From contig UQNI01000005.1 of assembly GCA_900542375.1 (NCBI GenBank), positions 1-58,806 on the forward strand: DNA of 58,806 nt. The letters run 5' to 3'. The translations under genes were made by a program, and so were the position numbers. Positions 25,196-34,612 of the stretch are shown piece after piece (the first letter of the stretch is position 1; every line of letters starts with the position of its first letter). The notes under the pieces are model-generated. The model searched no databases and had not been told where the DNA came from. It saw nothing but the letters and a program-made list of their open reading frames with translations. The DNA comes from an uncultured Oscillospiraceae bacterium (lineage in GTDB: Bacteria; Bacillota; Clostridia; Oscillospirales; Acutalibacteraceae).

Positions 25196-25518
25196 TCATT
25201 TTCCTTATAAATTTCTTTGGCAAATCGAAACGCTGCCCACGCCTTTGGCCATCCTACGTAAAAAGCGGCATGGGTCAGTATTTCTGCCATTTCTTCTTTT
25301 GTTACACCGCATGCTTTCGCATTTTGAATATGAAATTGTAAAGAGCTGTCCAGAACACCGCTTGCCATCAGTGCGGTTACTGTCACAATGCTCCTATCTC
25401 TGGCGGAAAGTTGTTCCTCCCGGGACCAAACTTCTCCAAATAACACATCATCGTTTAATTGAGCAAATTTGGGTGCAAAATCCCCTAATTGCTCTCTTCC
25501 TGCAGTTACTTTGGCCAT
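25192..25518 (-). CDS. Carboxymuconolactone decarboxylase (AhpD-like fold) family protein
   Basis: This 108-residue helical protein has the CMD core LSARDRSIVTVTALMASG, then LQFHIQNAKACGVTKEEMAEILTHAAFYVGWPKA. The histidine and glutamate of the family are present. There is no CxxC pair, so it is not a peroxidatic AhpD and is closer to gamma-carboxymuconolactone decarboxylase-like proteins common in anaerobe redox operons. AAGGAGGAT precedes the ATG. Confidence 0.88.
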   Translation of the reverse strand: MAKVTAGREQLGDFAPKFAQLNDDVLFGEVWSREEQLSARDRSIVTVTALMASGVLDSSLQFHIQNAKACGVTKEEMAEILTHAAFYVGWPKAWAAFRFAKEIYKENE

Positions 25519-25533
25519 GGGTATCCTCCTTCT

Positions 25534-26061
25534 TTAATTCATCAATTCAAAGGTCACATCTGTATTTCCGGTTGTTTCAAATACCTCCACCCCGGATTCA
25601 ATATGACCCAGATGTTGCCTGCTGAATTGTTCTCCGTTTTGCCGATACAGAATGACAAAGCTGCCTGCTGTCGGCCAGTAGATAATGTCTCCTACTTCAT
25701 AGGAGTCGTTCCTTAATGTTTCTGTAGGAAATGCACCTGTACCGTAGTTGTAACATATCTCTCTGTCATATAAATCACGCATGGAAAGCGTCATGGGCAT
25801 TTGTTCCACCAATGCTCTGGTGGTAACGTTGTTTTCTAAGACAGCAGTAAGCTCTGTTCCGTTTACAGAAATTTTGATAGTGAATGCATTAGCATTCTGT
25901 TGACGTTCTAACGAACTGGTATATTCCTGCATGGTGTTGTCTCCTTGGGTACTGTTCTGTTCAGACACAACTTGTGAAAAGGATGAATCTATATTACTGC
26001 AAGCAGACAAGGTCAGCAATATAACAATACCGATTAAGATGCCGGCACAAATTTGTTTCAT
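25534..26061 (-). CDS. Lipoprotein with a cyclophilin-like domain
   Basis: This 175-residue protein has a lipoprotein signal with lipobox LSAC (C near residue 21) and a short Ser/Gln-rich spacer. The cyclophilin-like fold (about 62-175) reads KISVNGTELTAVLENN, then GDIIYWPTAGSFVILYRQ and HLGHIESGVEVF. These small cyclophilin-like proteins often lack prolyl isomerase residues, so enzymatic activity is uncertain. It is the only exported product of the operon. TAGGTGA lies before the ATG. Confidence 0.8.
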   Translation of the reverse strand: MKQICAGILIGIVILLTLSACSNIDSSFSQVVSEQNSTQGDNTMQEYTSSLERQQNANAFTIKISVNGTELTAVLENNVTTRALVEQMPMTLSMRDLYDREICYNYGTGAFPTETLRNDSYEVGDIIYWPTAGSFVILYRQNGEQFSRQHLGHIESGVEVFETTGNTDVTFELMN

Positions 26062-26069
26062 ACATTCAC

Positions 26070-26480
26070 CTATTTGAGTTTGTTATATTCGTGCTCTGCT
26101 ACAGGTTCGCACCACTCCGTACTTCCGTTTTCTGCCGGAACCTCGACAGCCAGATGAGCAAACCAGCTGTCAGGTGCAGCGCCGTGCCAGTGTTTTACAT
26201 TGGCGGGAATATTCACTACATCACCGGGATGAAGTTCTCTGGCCTTTTCACCCCATTCTTGGTAATAACCATGGCCTGCAGTAACCAATAAAATTTGTCC
26301 TCCACCACTTTTGGCGCGGTGAATGTGCCAGTGGTTACGGCACCCGGGCTCAAAGGTTACATTTGCAATTGCAATTTGTTGGGTAGAGAGCATATGTAAA
26401 TAACTTTGTCCGACAAAATACTTTGCAAACGCGTCATTTTTATCCCCCAGAGGGAATTGACTCAATTCTTTTGGATTCAT
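26070..26480 (-). CDS. Single-domain cupin
   Basis: This 136-residue cupin has both metal motifs. Motif 1 is NHWHIHRAKSGGGQILLVTAGHG, where the histidines and the glutamine replace the usual H-x-H...E. Motif 2 is PGDVVNIPANVKHWHGA. Such cupins sit beside CMD proteins in many anaerobes and may act on the same small substrate (inference). I start it at the ATG at 26480, because GGAGG directly upstream is its ribosome site and the ATG overlaps the acetyltransferase stop by 4 bp. Confidence 0.88.
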   Translation of the reverse strand: MNPKELSQFPLGDKNDAFAKYFVGQSYLHMLSTQQIAIANVTFEPGCRNHWHIHRAKSGGGQILLVTAGHGYYQEWGEKARELHPGDVVNIPANVKHWHGAAPDSWFAHLAVEVPAENGSTEWCEPVAEHEYNKLK

Positions 26481-27055
26481 ATTTTTTCCTCCAAACAACG
26501 TTTGATTATTTTTGCGGGAACACCTCCCACAACGGTATTTGGGGGTACATCTTTGGCAACAACGGCACCGGCTGCAACAATTGCTCCATCCCCAATGGTA
26601 ACGCCGGGTAAAATAGTTGAATTAGAGCCAATCCACACTTGTTTTCCGATATGAATGGGCTTTGGAATGATATCACTGCGTTTTGCAGGGTTGAAATCAT
26701 GATTTAATGTTGCCAATACTACATTATGCCCAATGAGCGTTTCATCCCCAATGGTAATACCGCCCTGGTCCTGAAATTTACAGCCCATATTGATAAACAC
26801 ATGTTTTCCAATTCTGATATTTTTACCGCAGTCTGTGTAGAAGGGTGGGAATAATCCAAATGTATTATCCACAGGTTTCCCAATGATTGTTGAAAAAATC
26901 TGACGGATTTCATCGGGGGTATGATAACTGTTGTTTAATTGAGCGGTTAATTTCAGTGCTTCCTGTGCTGCTTTGTGCATAAATTGATGCACTTCTGACC
27001 CGGTATGTACCGTGTTCCCCGAGTTTAATTTGTTTAAAAATTCTTGCAGTTGCAT
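26477..27055 (-). CDS. Maltose/galactoside O-acetyltransferase-like hexapeptide-repeat protein
   Basis: This 192-residue left-handed beta-helix acetyltransferase reads DCGKNIRIGKHVFINMGC near residues 70-87. It then reads IGHNVVLATLNHDFNP (catalytic histidine in NHD), and IGKQVWIGSNSTILPGVTIGDGAIVAAGAVV. The architecture is that of Maa/LacA enzymes, which acetylate sugars, although operon context suggests a detoxification-type substrate. AAGAGGAAC selects the ATG at 27055. A frame open further upstream has no ribosome site and overlaps the dehydrogenase end. Confidence 0.88.
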   Translation of the reverse strand: MQLQEFLNKLNSGNTVHTGSEVHQFMHKAAQEALKLTAQLNNSYHTPDEIRQIFSTIIGKPVDNTFGLFPPFYTDCGKNIRIGKHVFINMGCKFQDQGGITIGDETLIGHNVVLATLNHDFNPAKRSDIIPKPIHIGKQVWIGSNSTILPGVTIGDGAIVAAGAVVAKDVPPNTVVGGVPAKIIKRCLEEKI

Positions 27056-27066
27056 AAATGTTCCTC

Positions 27067-28239
27067 TTATTGGTAGGACTTTCTTAAAATTTCCACACAA
27101 CCTTCGTGCGGCAGCTCGCAAGGGTTTGCTAAGAACAAACCTCCCATGGTTTCTTTTGCATTAGCCGCAATTGCTTCAAATTCATCTGGGGTAAAGCCGT
27201 ATTCACTCATTTTTAATTGCTCTACACCGCATGCCTTCTGTAAATTTACAAGGGCTATAATAAAATCTTCCGGTTTATTTGCATTTGGAATTCCCATTAC
27301 TTGCGCCATCTTGATAAAACGTTCATCACAAGCGTGGTGCTCAATAAAGAATTCATAAAATGCTTTGGAAATCATAATCAGACCTGCTCCGTGAGGCAAT
27401 TCATGGTGAAATGCGCTCATTGCATGTTCAATGGAATGTTCCGCTGTGGTACTGCAGATGGTCATAACAATGCCGGAAAGGGTATTTGCAAAAGCAACAT
27501 GTTCGCGTGCTTCTATGTCATTTCCGTCTTTTACTGCGCGTGCAAGGTAAGATGCGATATTTTCAATTGCAGTCAATGCGTACATATCGCTCATCATATT
27601 TGCACCTTTGGAAATGTAGCATTCCGTAGCGTGGAATAATGCGTCAAAGCCTTGGTATGCCGTAAATTTTGGAGGGACAGTTTTCATCAACTCCGGGTCG
27701 ATAATAGAAAGAACAGGGAATAGTTCGTCCCAACCGCCAAATCCGATTTTTTCATTTCGTTCATCATGGCTGATGACGCCCCATTGGTCTGCTTCAGAAC
27801 CGGTGCCTGCGGTTGTTGTAATACATACAATGGGGAGCGGTTTCTCCTGCATGGGCTGACCTTTTCCGCTTCCGCCCACAATATAATCCCATAGGTCACC
27901 CGGATTGGTGGCCATAAATGCCATCGCTTTGGCAGCATCCATAACACTGCCGCCGCCCAATGCAACGATAAAGTCACACTGATTTTCCTTTACAAACGCA
28001 GCACCATTCATCACTGTAGATTTTAAAGGGTTTGCCTGTACTTCGTTGAATAGCACAGGTGCAACACCTGCTTTGTTTAATTGTTCGACTGTGTTATCAT
28101 AGGCTCCATTTTTAAAAACGGATGTTCCGTTTGTGGTTACAATCATTGCTTTTTTGCCAGGCATTTTATATTGAGATAATTCCGAAAGTCTTCCGTTACC
28201 AAATACAAATCTGGTAGGTACATACATGTTAAAACTCAT
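27067..28239 (-). CDS. Iron-containing alcohol dehydrogenase
   Basis: This 390-residue group III dehydrogenase has the nucleotide-binding motif ALGGGSVMDAAKAMA and the family signature TTAGTGSEADQWGV. Metal ligands lie in QGFDALFHATECYIS and in AEHSIEHAMSAFHHELPHGAG. It resembles BdhA/YugJ-like butanol or long-chain aldehyde reductases that use NAD(P)H. AAAGGAGC selects the ATG at 28239. The start overlaps the end of the small upstream gene by 11 bp. It is the main catalytic gene of the operon. Confidence 0.92.
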   Translation of the reverse strand: MSFNMYVPTRFVFGNGRLSELSQYKMPGKKAMIVTTNGTSVFKNGAYDNTVEQLNKAGVAPVLFNEVQANPLKSTVMNGAAFVKENQCDFIVALGGGSVMDAAKAMAFMATNPGDLWDYIVGGSGKGQPMQEKPLPIVCITTTAGTGSEADQWGVISHDERNEKIGFGGWDELFPVLSIIDPELMKTVPPKFTAYQGFDALFHATECYISKGANMMSDMYALTAIENIASYLARAVKDGNDIEAREHVAFANTLSGIVMTICSTTAEHSIEHAMSAFHHELPHGAGLIMISKAFYEFFIEHHACDERFIKMAQVMGIPNANKPEDFIIALVNLQKACGVEQLKMSEYGFTPDEFEAIAANAKETMGGLFLANPCELPHEGCVEILRKSYQ

Positions 28240-28462
28240 GTGAACAGCTCCTTTTTTGCTTGATATGGTATAGCAGATAGTCAAGGTATTCCAGTTGGTG
28301 TTGGTCTTTGTGAATTTGTTCCAACAATTTTTTTCGATGTCTGTTTAAAAAATTCAGTTGTTCCTCCGGCCGATATTGAAAAAACAATAAAATTTCCTGC
28401 TCAGAGAAACCAATGTCTTCTAAATTTTTCTTTACATCTTGTTCCGTTTTATGATGTTCCAT
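28229..28462 (-). CDS. Small helical protein of unknown function
   Basis: This 77-residue protein is highly charged and almost entirely helical in character (KTEQDVKKNLEDIGFSEQE, then a likely coiled coil with HRKKLLEQIHKDQHQLEYLD). It has an AAGGAGG ribosome site and is the first gene of the operon. The C-terminal half resembles the dimerisation helix of MerR-type regulators, but there is no DNA-binding domain. I do not recognise a family. It might modulate the divergent LysR protein or an operon enzyme (speculative). Confidence 0.7.
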   Translation of the reverse strand: MEHHKTEQDVKKNLEDIGFSEQEILLFFQYRPEEQLNFLNRHRKKLLEQIHKDQHQLEYLDYLLYHIKQKRSCSHEF

Positions 28463-28484
28463 GCATCTGCCTCCTTACAAGATA

Positions 28485-28514
28485 ATTATAATCCTCATGG
28501 ATGATAGATAGCAA
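28485..28514 (-). promoter_or_regulatory. Promoter of the seven-gene redox operon
   Basis: Leftward: TTGCTA (28514-28509), an 18-bp spacer, TATAAT (28490-28485). It lies in the divergent gap shared with the LysR gene, the usual place for LysR-type control. Confidence 0.6.
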
Positions 28515-28592
28515 ATACTTATTTATTATAGTTTATCATAGTTGACAGGAATGGATATGAGACATACAATAAAACAAAAAGAAGGTGAGACA

Positions 28593-29477
28593 ATGGAACT
28601 GCGTGTATTAAGATATTTTCTTGCTGTGGCAAGGGAAGAGAATATTACAGCGGCGGCCGAAAGTTTACATGTAACACAGCCGACGTTATCAAAACAGCTT
28701 ATGGATTTGGAAGTACAGCTTGGAAAAACACTTTTTTTAAGGGGTAAAAGAAAAATAACACTTACGGAAGAAGGTATGTTTCTTCGAAAGAGAGCGCAAG
28801 AAATTGTGGATTTAGCAGATAAAACCGAAGCAGAGTTGATGACGTCCGATGATGTGGTAGAGGGCAATATTTATATTGGAGCCGGGGAAACACAAGGGGT
28901 TCATTTGATTGCCAAAGCAATTAAAACACTGCACAATCGATATCCAAATATTCGATATCATTTATTTAGTGGAAATGGGGAAGATGTTTCTGAGCGTCTT
29001 GATAAGGGTTTAATTGATTTTGGTCTGTTTGTAGGAAATATTGAGTCTAAAAAATATGATTATTTAAAACTTCCTATGGCGGATACATGGGGATTATTGG
29101 TGCGCAAGGATGATCCGTTAGCAAAACTGGAATGCATTAAACCGAATGATTTGTTAAATGTACGTCTTTTAAGTTCAAGACAGGCGCTAATACAAAATGA
29201 ATTGTCAGGGTGGCTTGGATATGAATTTGAAAAGTTGCATATTGTTGGTACGTATAATTTAATTTACAATGCTTCTTTAATGGTTGAAGAAGGTATGGGA
29301 GCAGCACTTTGCTTAGATGGCTTGTTGAATACTTCAGGAAACAGCAATTTGTGTTTCCTGCCGTTTGAACCTGTTTTAACGGCCGAGCTTAAAATAGCAT
29401 GGAAAAAGTATCAAGTATTTACAAAAGCTGCGCAAAAATTTTTGGAGGTATTGCAGAATACCTTACATATAAATTAA
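28593..29477 (+). CDS. LysR-family transcriptional regulator
   Basis: This 294-residue regulator starts with the typical LysR helix-turn-helix (MELRVLRYFLAVAREEN, AAESLHVTQPTLSKQLMDLE, KTLFLRGKRKITLTEEG). The effector-binding domain follows (about 90-294). It is divergent from the dehydrogenase operon, so it most likely controls that operon. I place the start at 28593 because GAAGGTGAGA is directly upstream. The in-frame ATGs at 28542 and later have no ribosome site and add residues no LysR protein has. Confidence 0.93.
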   Translation: MELRVLRYFLAVAREENITAAAESLHVTQPTLSKQLMDLEVQLGKTLFLRGKRKITLTEEGMFLRKRAQEIVDLADKTEAELMTSDDVVEGNIYIGAGETQGVHLIAKAIKTLHNRYPNIRYHLFSGNGEDVSERLDKGLIDFGLFVGNIESKKYDYLKLPMADTWGLLVRKDDPLAKLECIKPNDLLNVRLLSSRQALIQNELSGWLGYEFEKLHIVGTYNLIYNASLMVEEGMGAALCLDGLLNTSGNSNLCFLPFEPVLTAELKIAWKKYQVFTKAAQKFLEVLQNTLHIN

Positions 29478-29589
29478 TTTATATACAAAATGTTTAATTT
29501 TATATAGTTTATTCTCAAATATTATTGCAAAATATACAATTTTTTAGTAACATAGCAATATATTAATTAATGAAAAGGGAGGTTTTTTT

Positions 29590-31566
29590 GTGAAAAAAAG
29601 GGTACAAAATAAAGTATTGGCGATACTGTTGTCTTGTATGTTTATGATTGGCCTATTTCCCACTGTTGTATTGGCTGAGGGTTACGAATCGGAAAGTATT
29701 CCGGCTGAAATAACATCTGCGAATTTTTCCGGCGGCAAAGGAACAGAAGATCCTTACCAAATAGCAAATGCAGAAGATTTAAAAGCTTTTGCTGCAAAAG
29801 TAAACGAAGGAGAAACTGCAATTTGCGGTATACTGATGTCGGATATTGATTTGAATCCCGGTATCACTTTTAATGAAGACGGTACCTATACCGGCGGAAC
29901 ACCTGAGCAATGGATACCTATCGGAACTAATGGAAATAACTATTCCGGTACATTTTATGGTAACGGAAAAACGATTATTGGGCTTTATATCAATAACACT
30001 AATGATGATTATCAAGGACTGTTTGCTCAGAGTACAGGCACAATTCAGGACTTGGGCATTGTAAATAGTTATTTATGTGCACACGATTATGTAGGTGGTA
30101 TTGTTGGACGCAATGGTACAGGAAGCGTGATTAACTGTTATAATACAGGAACGGTTATTGGTCAAAATAAAATTGGAGGCATAGCCGGATATAGTTACTC
30201 TACTATACAGAATTGTTATAACACCGGAGCGGTCACAGGGGATGTCAATACAGTTGGAGGTGTAACTGGACACAGCGAAATGGTGTTGGAAAATTGTTAT
30301 AATAGCGGTACGGTAACGGGAGGAAACGATGCGGTTGGCGGAGTTGTCGGAAGTTGTTACGGTACTGTCGAAAATTGTTATAATATTGGCAATGTCATTG
30401 GCAAGGGAGGCTCATATGATTCCGTAGGTGGTATTGCCGGAACCTGTGGAGCATATAGTAGAGCAGGCACAATTCGAAATTGCTACAATACCGGTATTGT
30501 AAATGGAACAAACCAAAACGTTGGCGGCATTGTTGGAAATACCGGAAGAAAAGGTAGTATTACAAATAGCTATAATGAAGGCGGCGTTGTTGGAAATTCG
30601 GAGACAGGAGGTATCACTGGCTACAGCAGCGGAACAATTGCATACTGCTATAACATTGCGGATATAAGCAATATTGGGTATGGGTATGTAGGTGGTATTT
30701 GTGGACAGATTAACGACAACGGAACAGTCGAGTTTTGCTACAATATAGGAAATTATACAAGTAGTAGCTCTGACGCGAATCCGGTGGTAGGAGGTCGTAC
30801 AGACAAATCTATTGTAGAAAATACATATTACGTTTCTGATGTGGAAAATGAAAACGGAGGAAAAACAACAGAGCAGTTTTCCTCCGGTGAAGTTGCATGG
30901 CTTTTGAATGGAGATCAGACCAATTTAATATGGAAACAAAATTTAGACAATGGCGAGGCAAAAGATAATTATCCGGTATTGAACGGCGGAGATGTTTATA
31001 AAGTAAACAAATATGCAACCTGTAATCAGTCAGATACACCTGTAAGTGCGTACAGTAATACAAACGCCGATATATCAGGGACTCATAGTTTAATCAAGCA
31101 TGATGGCATATCCGCAACTTGTACTGCACTGGGAAGTTTAGAGTACTGGCATTGTGAAACCTGCGGTAAGAATTTTGCAGACGAAGCAGGTCAACAGGAA
31201 CTTACAATAGGAACAGAAATAGCAGCATTGGGGCATGAAATAGTAAAGACCGATGCAAAAGAGCCTACCGCAACGGAACCGGGAAATATTGCTTACTGGT
31301 ACTGCCAGCGTTGCGGAAAATATTTTCAGGACGAGGCGCTGACACAGGAAATTACGAAGGAACAGACTATTCTTGCATCAACAGGAGAGATGATACCTTC
31401 TGCTCCACAGGAAGAACAAACAAGCGAAGATAATTCGAATGATAGTCCTCAGACAGGCGATAATACAAATATTATATTTTTGTCTTCAGTTATGTTAATA
31501 GCAGGTGCAGTTTTAATTGGCGTCTACGTTTATATTCAAAGAAGAAAACGTAACAATAATCTATAA
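29590..31566 (+). CDS. Cell-surface protein with GLUG-type repeats and SPQTG sorting signal
   Basis: This 658-residue protein has a signal peptide (about 1-30). Residues 50-130 end in LGIVNSYLCAHDYVGG. About nine repeats of the form VGGIxGxxxGxVxNCYNTGxV (GLUG type) span roughly residues 135-410. Two copies of a CxxCG module follow (YWHCETCGKNFADEA and YWYCQRCGKYFQDEA). The C-terminus is a sortase signal: SPQTG near residue 624, a hydrophobic helix and RRKRNNN. The (S/P)PxTG form matches the class B sortase motif known from Clostridioides difficile. The GTG at 29590 follows GGGAGG. Role in adhesion is inference. Confidence 0.85.
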   Translation: MKKRVQNKVLAILLSCMFMIGLFPTVVLAEGYESESIPAEITSANFSGGKGTEDPYQIANAEDLKAFAAKVNEGETAICGILMSDIDLNPGITFNEDGTYTGGTPEQWIPIGTNGNNYSGTFYGNGKTIIGLYINNTNDDYQGLFAQSTGTIQDLGIVNSYLCAHDYVGGIVGRNGTGSVINCYNTGTVIGQNKIGGIAGYSYSTIQNCYNTGAVTGDVNTVGGVTGHSEMVLENCYNSGTVTGGNDAVGGVVGSCYGTVENCYNIGNVIGKGGSYDSVGGIAGTCGAYSRAGTIRNCYNTGIVNGTNQNVGGIVGNTGRKGSITNSYNEGGVVGNSETGGITGYSSGTIAYCYNIADISNIGYGYVGGICGQINDNGTVEFCYNIGNYTSSSSDANPVVGGRTDKSIVENTYYVSDVENENGGKTTEQFSSGEVAWLLNGDQTNLIWKQNLDNGEAKDNYPVLNGGDVYKVNKYATCNQSDTPVSAYSNTNADISGTHSLIKHDGISATCTALGSLEYWHCETCGKNFADEAGQQELTIGTEIAALGHEIVKTDAKEPTATEPGNIAYWYCQRCGKYFQDEALTQEITKEQTILASTGEMIPSAPQEEQTSEDNSNDSPQTGDNTNIIFLSSVMLIAGAVLIGVYVYIQRRKRNNNL

Positions 31567-31643
31567 ATTAAACTAGTTTTGTACTATCTGTTTAGTCAAT
31601 ATAGATATTATGATAAGAACAATTGTATAACATAGAGTAAAAT

Positions 31644-31674
31644 AAAAAACCCGGTGAATTCACCGGGTTTTTTA
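31644..31674. terminator. Bidirectional terminator between two surface protein genes
   Basis: Perfect palindrome with core AACCCGGTGAATTCACCGGG, flanked by A- and T-runs. Confidence 0.9.
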
Positions 31675-31680
31675 TTTTAA

Positions 31681-33051
31681 TTATTTAGATTTACTCATTT
31701 TTCTGATAGTGAAAGATACAATCGTTAACAATGCTGCAGAAGCAAAAGCAAGAGAAATATAAAGAATACTAGAGGAATTATTTCCTGTTTGAGGTGATGT
31801 TAATGAACCGTTTTGTCCGTTGTTATTTGATTCTGTCATGTTATTGTTATCTTCTGGGTTTGGTGTAGGTTCCGGGTCTGGTGTAGGAGTAGGTTCTGGT
31901 TGTTCTGGTTGAATTGTGATATTTTCACCGGAATTTAGTGCATTGCCATTTACCACAATGTTATTGTTGGTTTTATTTGTAACAGTAACACCTTCCGGAA
32001 TTGTAAGGGTACTGTTTTCTGGTACAACTTGAATGTTAATAGTTTCACCGGATTTTAATGATTGTACAGCAGCATCAAAATCAGTCTTACCTACAACAGT
32101 TTTTATTTGACCATTGCTTTCGATAGAAGCTACGTACTCAGCAGCAGAAGTATCAACGTTTTCTCCTAGAGTTGTGTGGAATACACCACCGGTTACAGCA
32201 ACTGGTGAAGTGCTTTCTGAACTTACCAATCCTGTAACAGTACCACTGGAAATACTAATATTTCCGATGTTTTGAGCGGTTACATTTCCGTTAATAGTTG
32301 CTCCATCAATTACAATATTTGCAGGAGTTTTTTCATTACCTTGGTATGTATAGTTAGATGCAATTACATCTCCTGTAACAGTACCGCCATTTAGTGAAAT
32401 TTTTCCGCCATTAGTAGCGTTCACGTTACCAATCACTTGTCCATTTTCTAAAGTAACGTTACCGCCTTGATAACCGCCCCATTTGTCAGAGTCAAAAGCG
32501 ATTCCGCCCGCAGCAGCTTGAACGGCACTGTTGCCTGTAATAACGGTGGATCCATTATTATTTGAAACGATGATCTCAGTCAAATTATCTTGACCGGAAA
32601 GTGTAGCATTGCGAATTGTTAGGTCACAGTAGTTTTGGATTAGTAATTTTGCGGTTTTTGAGGTTAATGTTCCATTTTCAATTGTAACAGTAGAACCTTG
32701 TAGCAATTGAACACCATTGGTTTCAGTACCGGATGAACCAACTAATGAGTTGATATTCCAGGTAAAACCATTTAAGTTAAATACAATGTTTTGATCTTTT
32801 TTCACTACAGCACCGGCACCTTCAAAATCCTTATTTAGTGTAATTACAGCCTGTGTATTGTCGGCGGCAACTGCGGCCACAGCTTCCTGTACTGTATCGT
32901 GTTGAGAAGTATTTTCTCCTTGGGTTAAGGTAACTGCTTTTTCTGTTTCAGCAGCGTTCGCTTTGATAAATGAACTTGCAATTATAGTAGAGAATACTAC
33001 AGCAATCATCATAGCAAAACTCAGGGAACGTTTTAATAATTTTTTCTCCAT
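31681..33051 (-). CDS. Cell-surface beta-helix-like protein with SPQTG sorting signal
   Basis: This 456-residue protein has a signal peptide ending near KANAAE. A long region of short strands rich in N, G, T, I and V follows (TVTIENGTLTSKTAK, GGKISLNGGTVTGDVIASN), suggesting a beta-helix or pectin-lyase-like solenoid. A Pro-rich linker (PEPTPTPDPEPTPNPED) precedes SPQTG, a membrane helix and RKMSKSK. It carries the same sorting signal as its convergent neighbour. I start it at 33051 because ATGGAGGAAAAG is directly upstream; the upstream ATG at 33093 has no ribosome site. Confidence 0.82.
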   Translation of the reverse strand: MEKKLLKRSLSFAMMIAVVFSTIIASSFIKANAAETEKAVTLTQGENTSQHDTVQEAVAAVAADNTQAVITLNKDFEGAGAVVKKDQNIVFNLNGFTWNINSLVGSSGTETNGVQLLQGSTVTIENGTLTSKTAKLLIQNYCDLTIRNATLSGQDNLTEIIVSNNNGSTVITGNSAVQAAAGGIAFDSDKWGGYQGGNVTLENGQVIGNVNATNGGKISLNGGTVTGDVIASNYTYQGNEKTPANIVIDGATINGNVTAQNIGNISISSGTVTGLVSSESTSPVAVTGGVFHTTLGENVDTSAAEYVASIESNGQIKTVVGKTDFDAAVQSLKSGETINIQVVPENSTLTIPEGVTVTNKTNNNIVVNGNALNSGENITIQPEQPEPTPTPDPEPTPNPEDNNNMTESNNNGQNGSLTSPQTGNNSSSILYISLAFASAALLTIVSFTIRKMSKSK

Positions 33052-33673
33052 AACTTTTCCTCCATAATATATTTCATTATTATAATATAGCATGATATAT
33101 GTCTTGTCAAATTTAGTAAATTAGGGCTGTATGTGATAGGATTATAACAATTAATTTTTATGTTGACGAGCGCGTTAAAAGATAAATTGGGGGTTGTGAA
33201 TATTTTAATAAAGGATTCATAGTCTTTTCTTTATTAAAAAGATAGAATATGTATTCTGTATGATTGTAAATACGGGAAGCAAAAAGACTATCAGATACTA
33301 TATTTAAGAAATTCGTACGAAGATGCGTTTTATAGATTTGATATTTGTATTGATACTGCAAAATAAGTAGGTTATAAATATATTTCCGGGAGCGTATAAT
33401 AGAGTGTTTTTGCAGATATGAGAGTGGTGTTTGTAAATGGACAAGAATTACAGGTCACAAATTTTTATATCAATGCCATATAATAAAATATAGATATTTA
33501 TGGATAAAAACAGCAGAAAATTTGGTATGGATTCGGAATTGAAGTTACGGTTTTTCGGTGTAGACAAGATGAATTTTGAGTTTATTTTCAACACTGGTAT
33601 TACGACAATTGTTAGAGTGGCTGGTTACTATGCGTTAAGAGAAAAAGGTGAATTCTCTATATTTTTATTATGG
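33052..33673. other. Gene-poor stretch with possible coding remnants
   Basis: No complete gene is seen. Two short in-frame pieces look coding-like but lack ribosome sites: 33418-33483 (starts MRVVFVNGQELQV) and 33500-33679 (59 codons, contains ELKLRFFGVDKMNFEF). They could be remains of one decayed gene. Confidence in this is low. Confidence 0.35.
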
Positions 33674-34612
33674 TTATAATAATTTGAAACCGAACATATG
33701 GAGATTTAATCCGAGAGGAGATAATAGTTCACGTTGTATTACATTGAACGTATCATCCAGTCTGTTGCTGAAACTGTACTTAAAGTTTCCGTATTCAGCT
33801 GGGTAGTCGTTGAACAGTGGGAGAGATGGTATTGTAATTGTTTCTTTTGATAATATGGCTCTTCCCGGTATTCCTCCAAGCTGGTAATAGCTGTCTATAA
33901 AATCCGCGTCATTGTAAAAGCCAAGGTTTAAGGATTCGTCTCTTCCTTCATATTCTACGATATAACGGCTTCCCATAGTATTACAGGTTACCTTGTATGT
34001 TGCATTTCCGCTGTTATACACCCAAACATATTCTCCGTTTTCATCTGTGTACGTCCGATGTTTTGCCATCCAGGCCATTAATGAATAGTAAGGGTTCATA
34101 GTGGGGTCGGGTTTATCACAATAAATGCAAAGATATTTTCCGTAGTCATGTTGTGGAGCAACATAAGAATCGGTATAGCTGCTGCCGCATTTTTGACAGG
34201 TGTGTACGGTATATCCCTGTGATGAACACGTAGCAGGTATTACGTTTTTAGTATATAGATGTGTACAAGGCTGTATTTTTGCAGTGCTTTCCTCTGTAGA
34301 AAAATTCTGTTCTACAGTATTTTGTAACGACTGTTCTTGAACGGACTCGGAATGTTCTGAGTTTTCTTCTTGAGAGGAACTGTCTGCAACGGATTCGATA
34401 CTTTCTACGCTTTCTTCACTCAAGGTTTCTGTTATAACATAGGAAGAGGTTTCAGGCATTTCGTTGCTGACCGGTGGTGTTTGTTCTGACAATACACAAA
34501 GAGGTATCGCGATTGCTACGGCAATGCACACCGTTATTGCTGTAGACAATATCGCAATATTTTTTTTAGTCAAAAGTTGTTTTAATCGACTTTCTTTTTC
34601 GTTATGTTTCAT
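33674..34612 (-). CDS. Membrane-anchored surface protein with a CxxCG repeat-like module
   Basis: This 312-residue protein has a short basic head, one membrane helix (about 20-44) and a Ser/Glu-rich stretch (about 50-110). The module HLYTKNVIPATCSSQGYTVHTCQKCG follows, of a type repeated in many clostridial surface proteins. The C-terminal domain of about 170 residues (from YYSLMAWMAKHRTYTDENG) is one I do not recognise. The ATG at 34612 is preferred because AAAAGG lies ten bases upstream; the ATG at 34621 directly abuts it. Function unknown. Confidence 0.7.
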   Translation of the reverse strand: MKHNEKESRLKQLLTKKNIAILSTAITVCIAVAIAIPLCVLSEQTPPVSNEMPETSSYVITETLSEESVESIESVADSSSQEENSEHSESVQEQSLQNTVEQNFSTEESTAKIQPCTHLYTKNVIPATCSSQGYTVHTCQKCGSSYTDSYVAPQHDYGKYLCIYCDKPDPTMNPYYSLMAWMAKHRTYTDENGEYVWVYNSGNATYKVTCNTMGSRYIVEYEGRDESLNLGFYNDADFIDSYYQLGGIPGRAILSKETITIPSLPLFNDYPAEYGNFKYSFSNRLDDTFNVIQRELLSPLGLNLHMFGFKLL

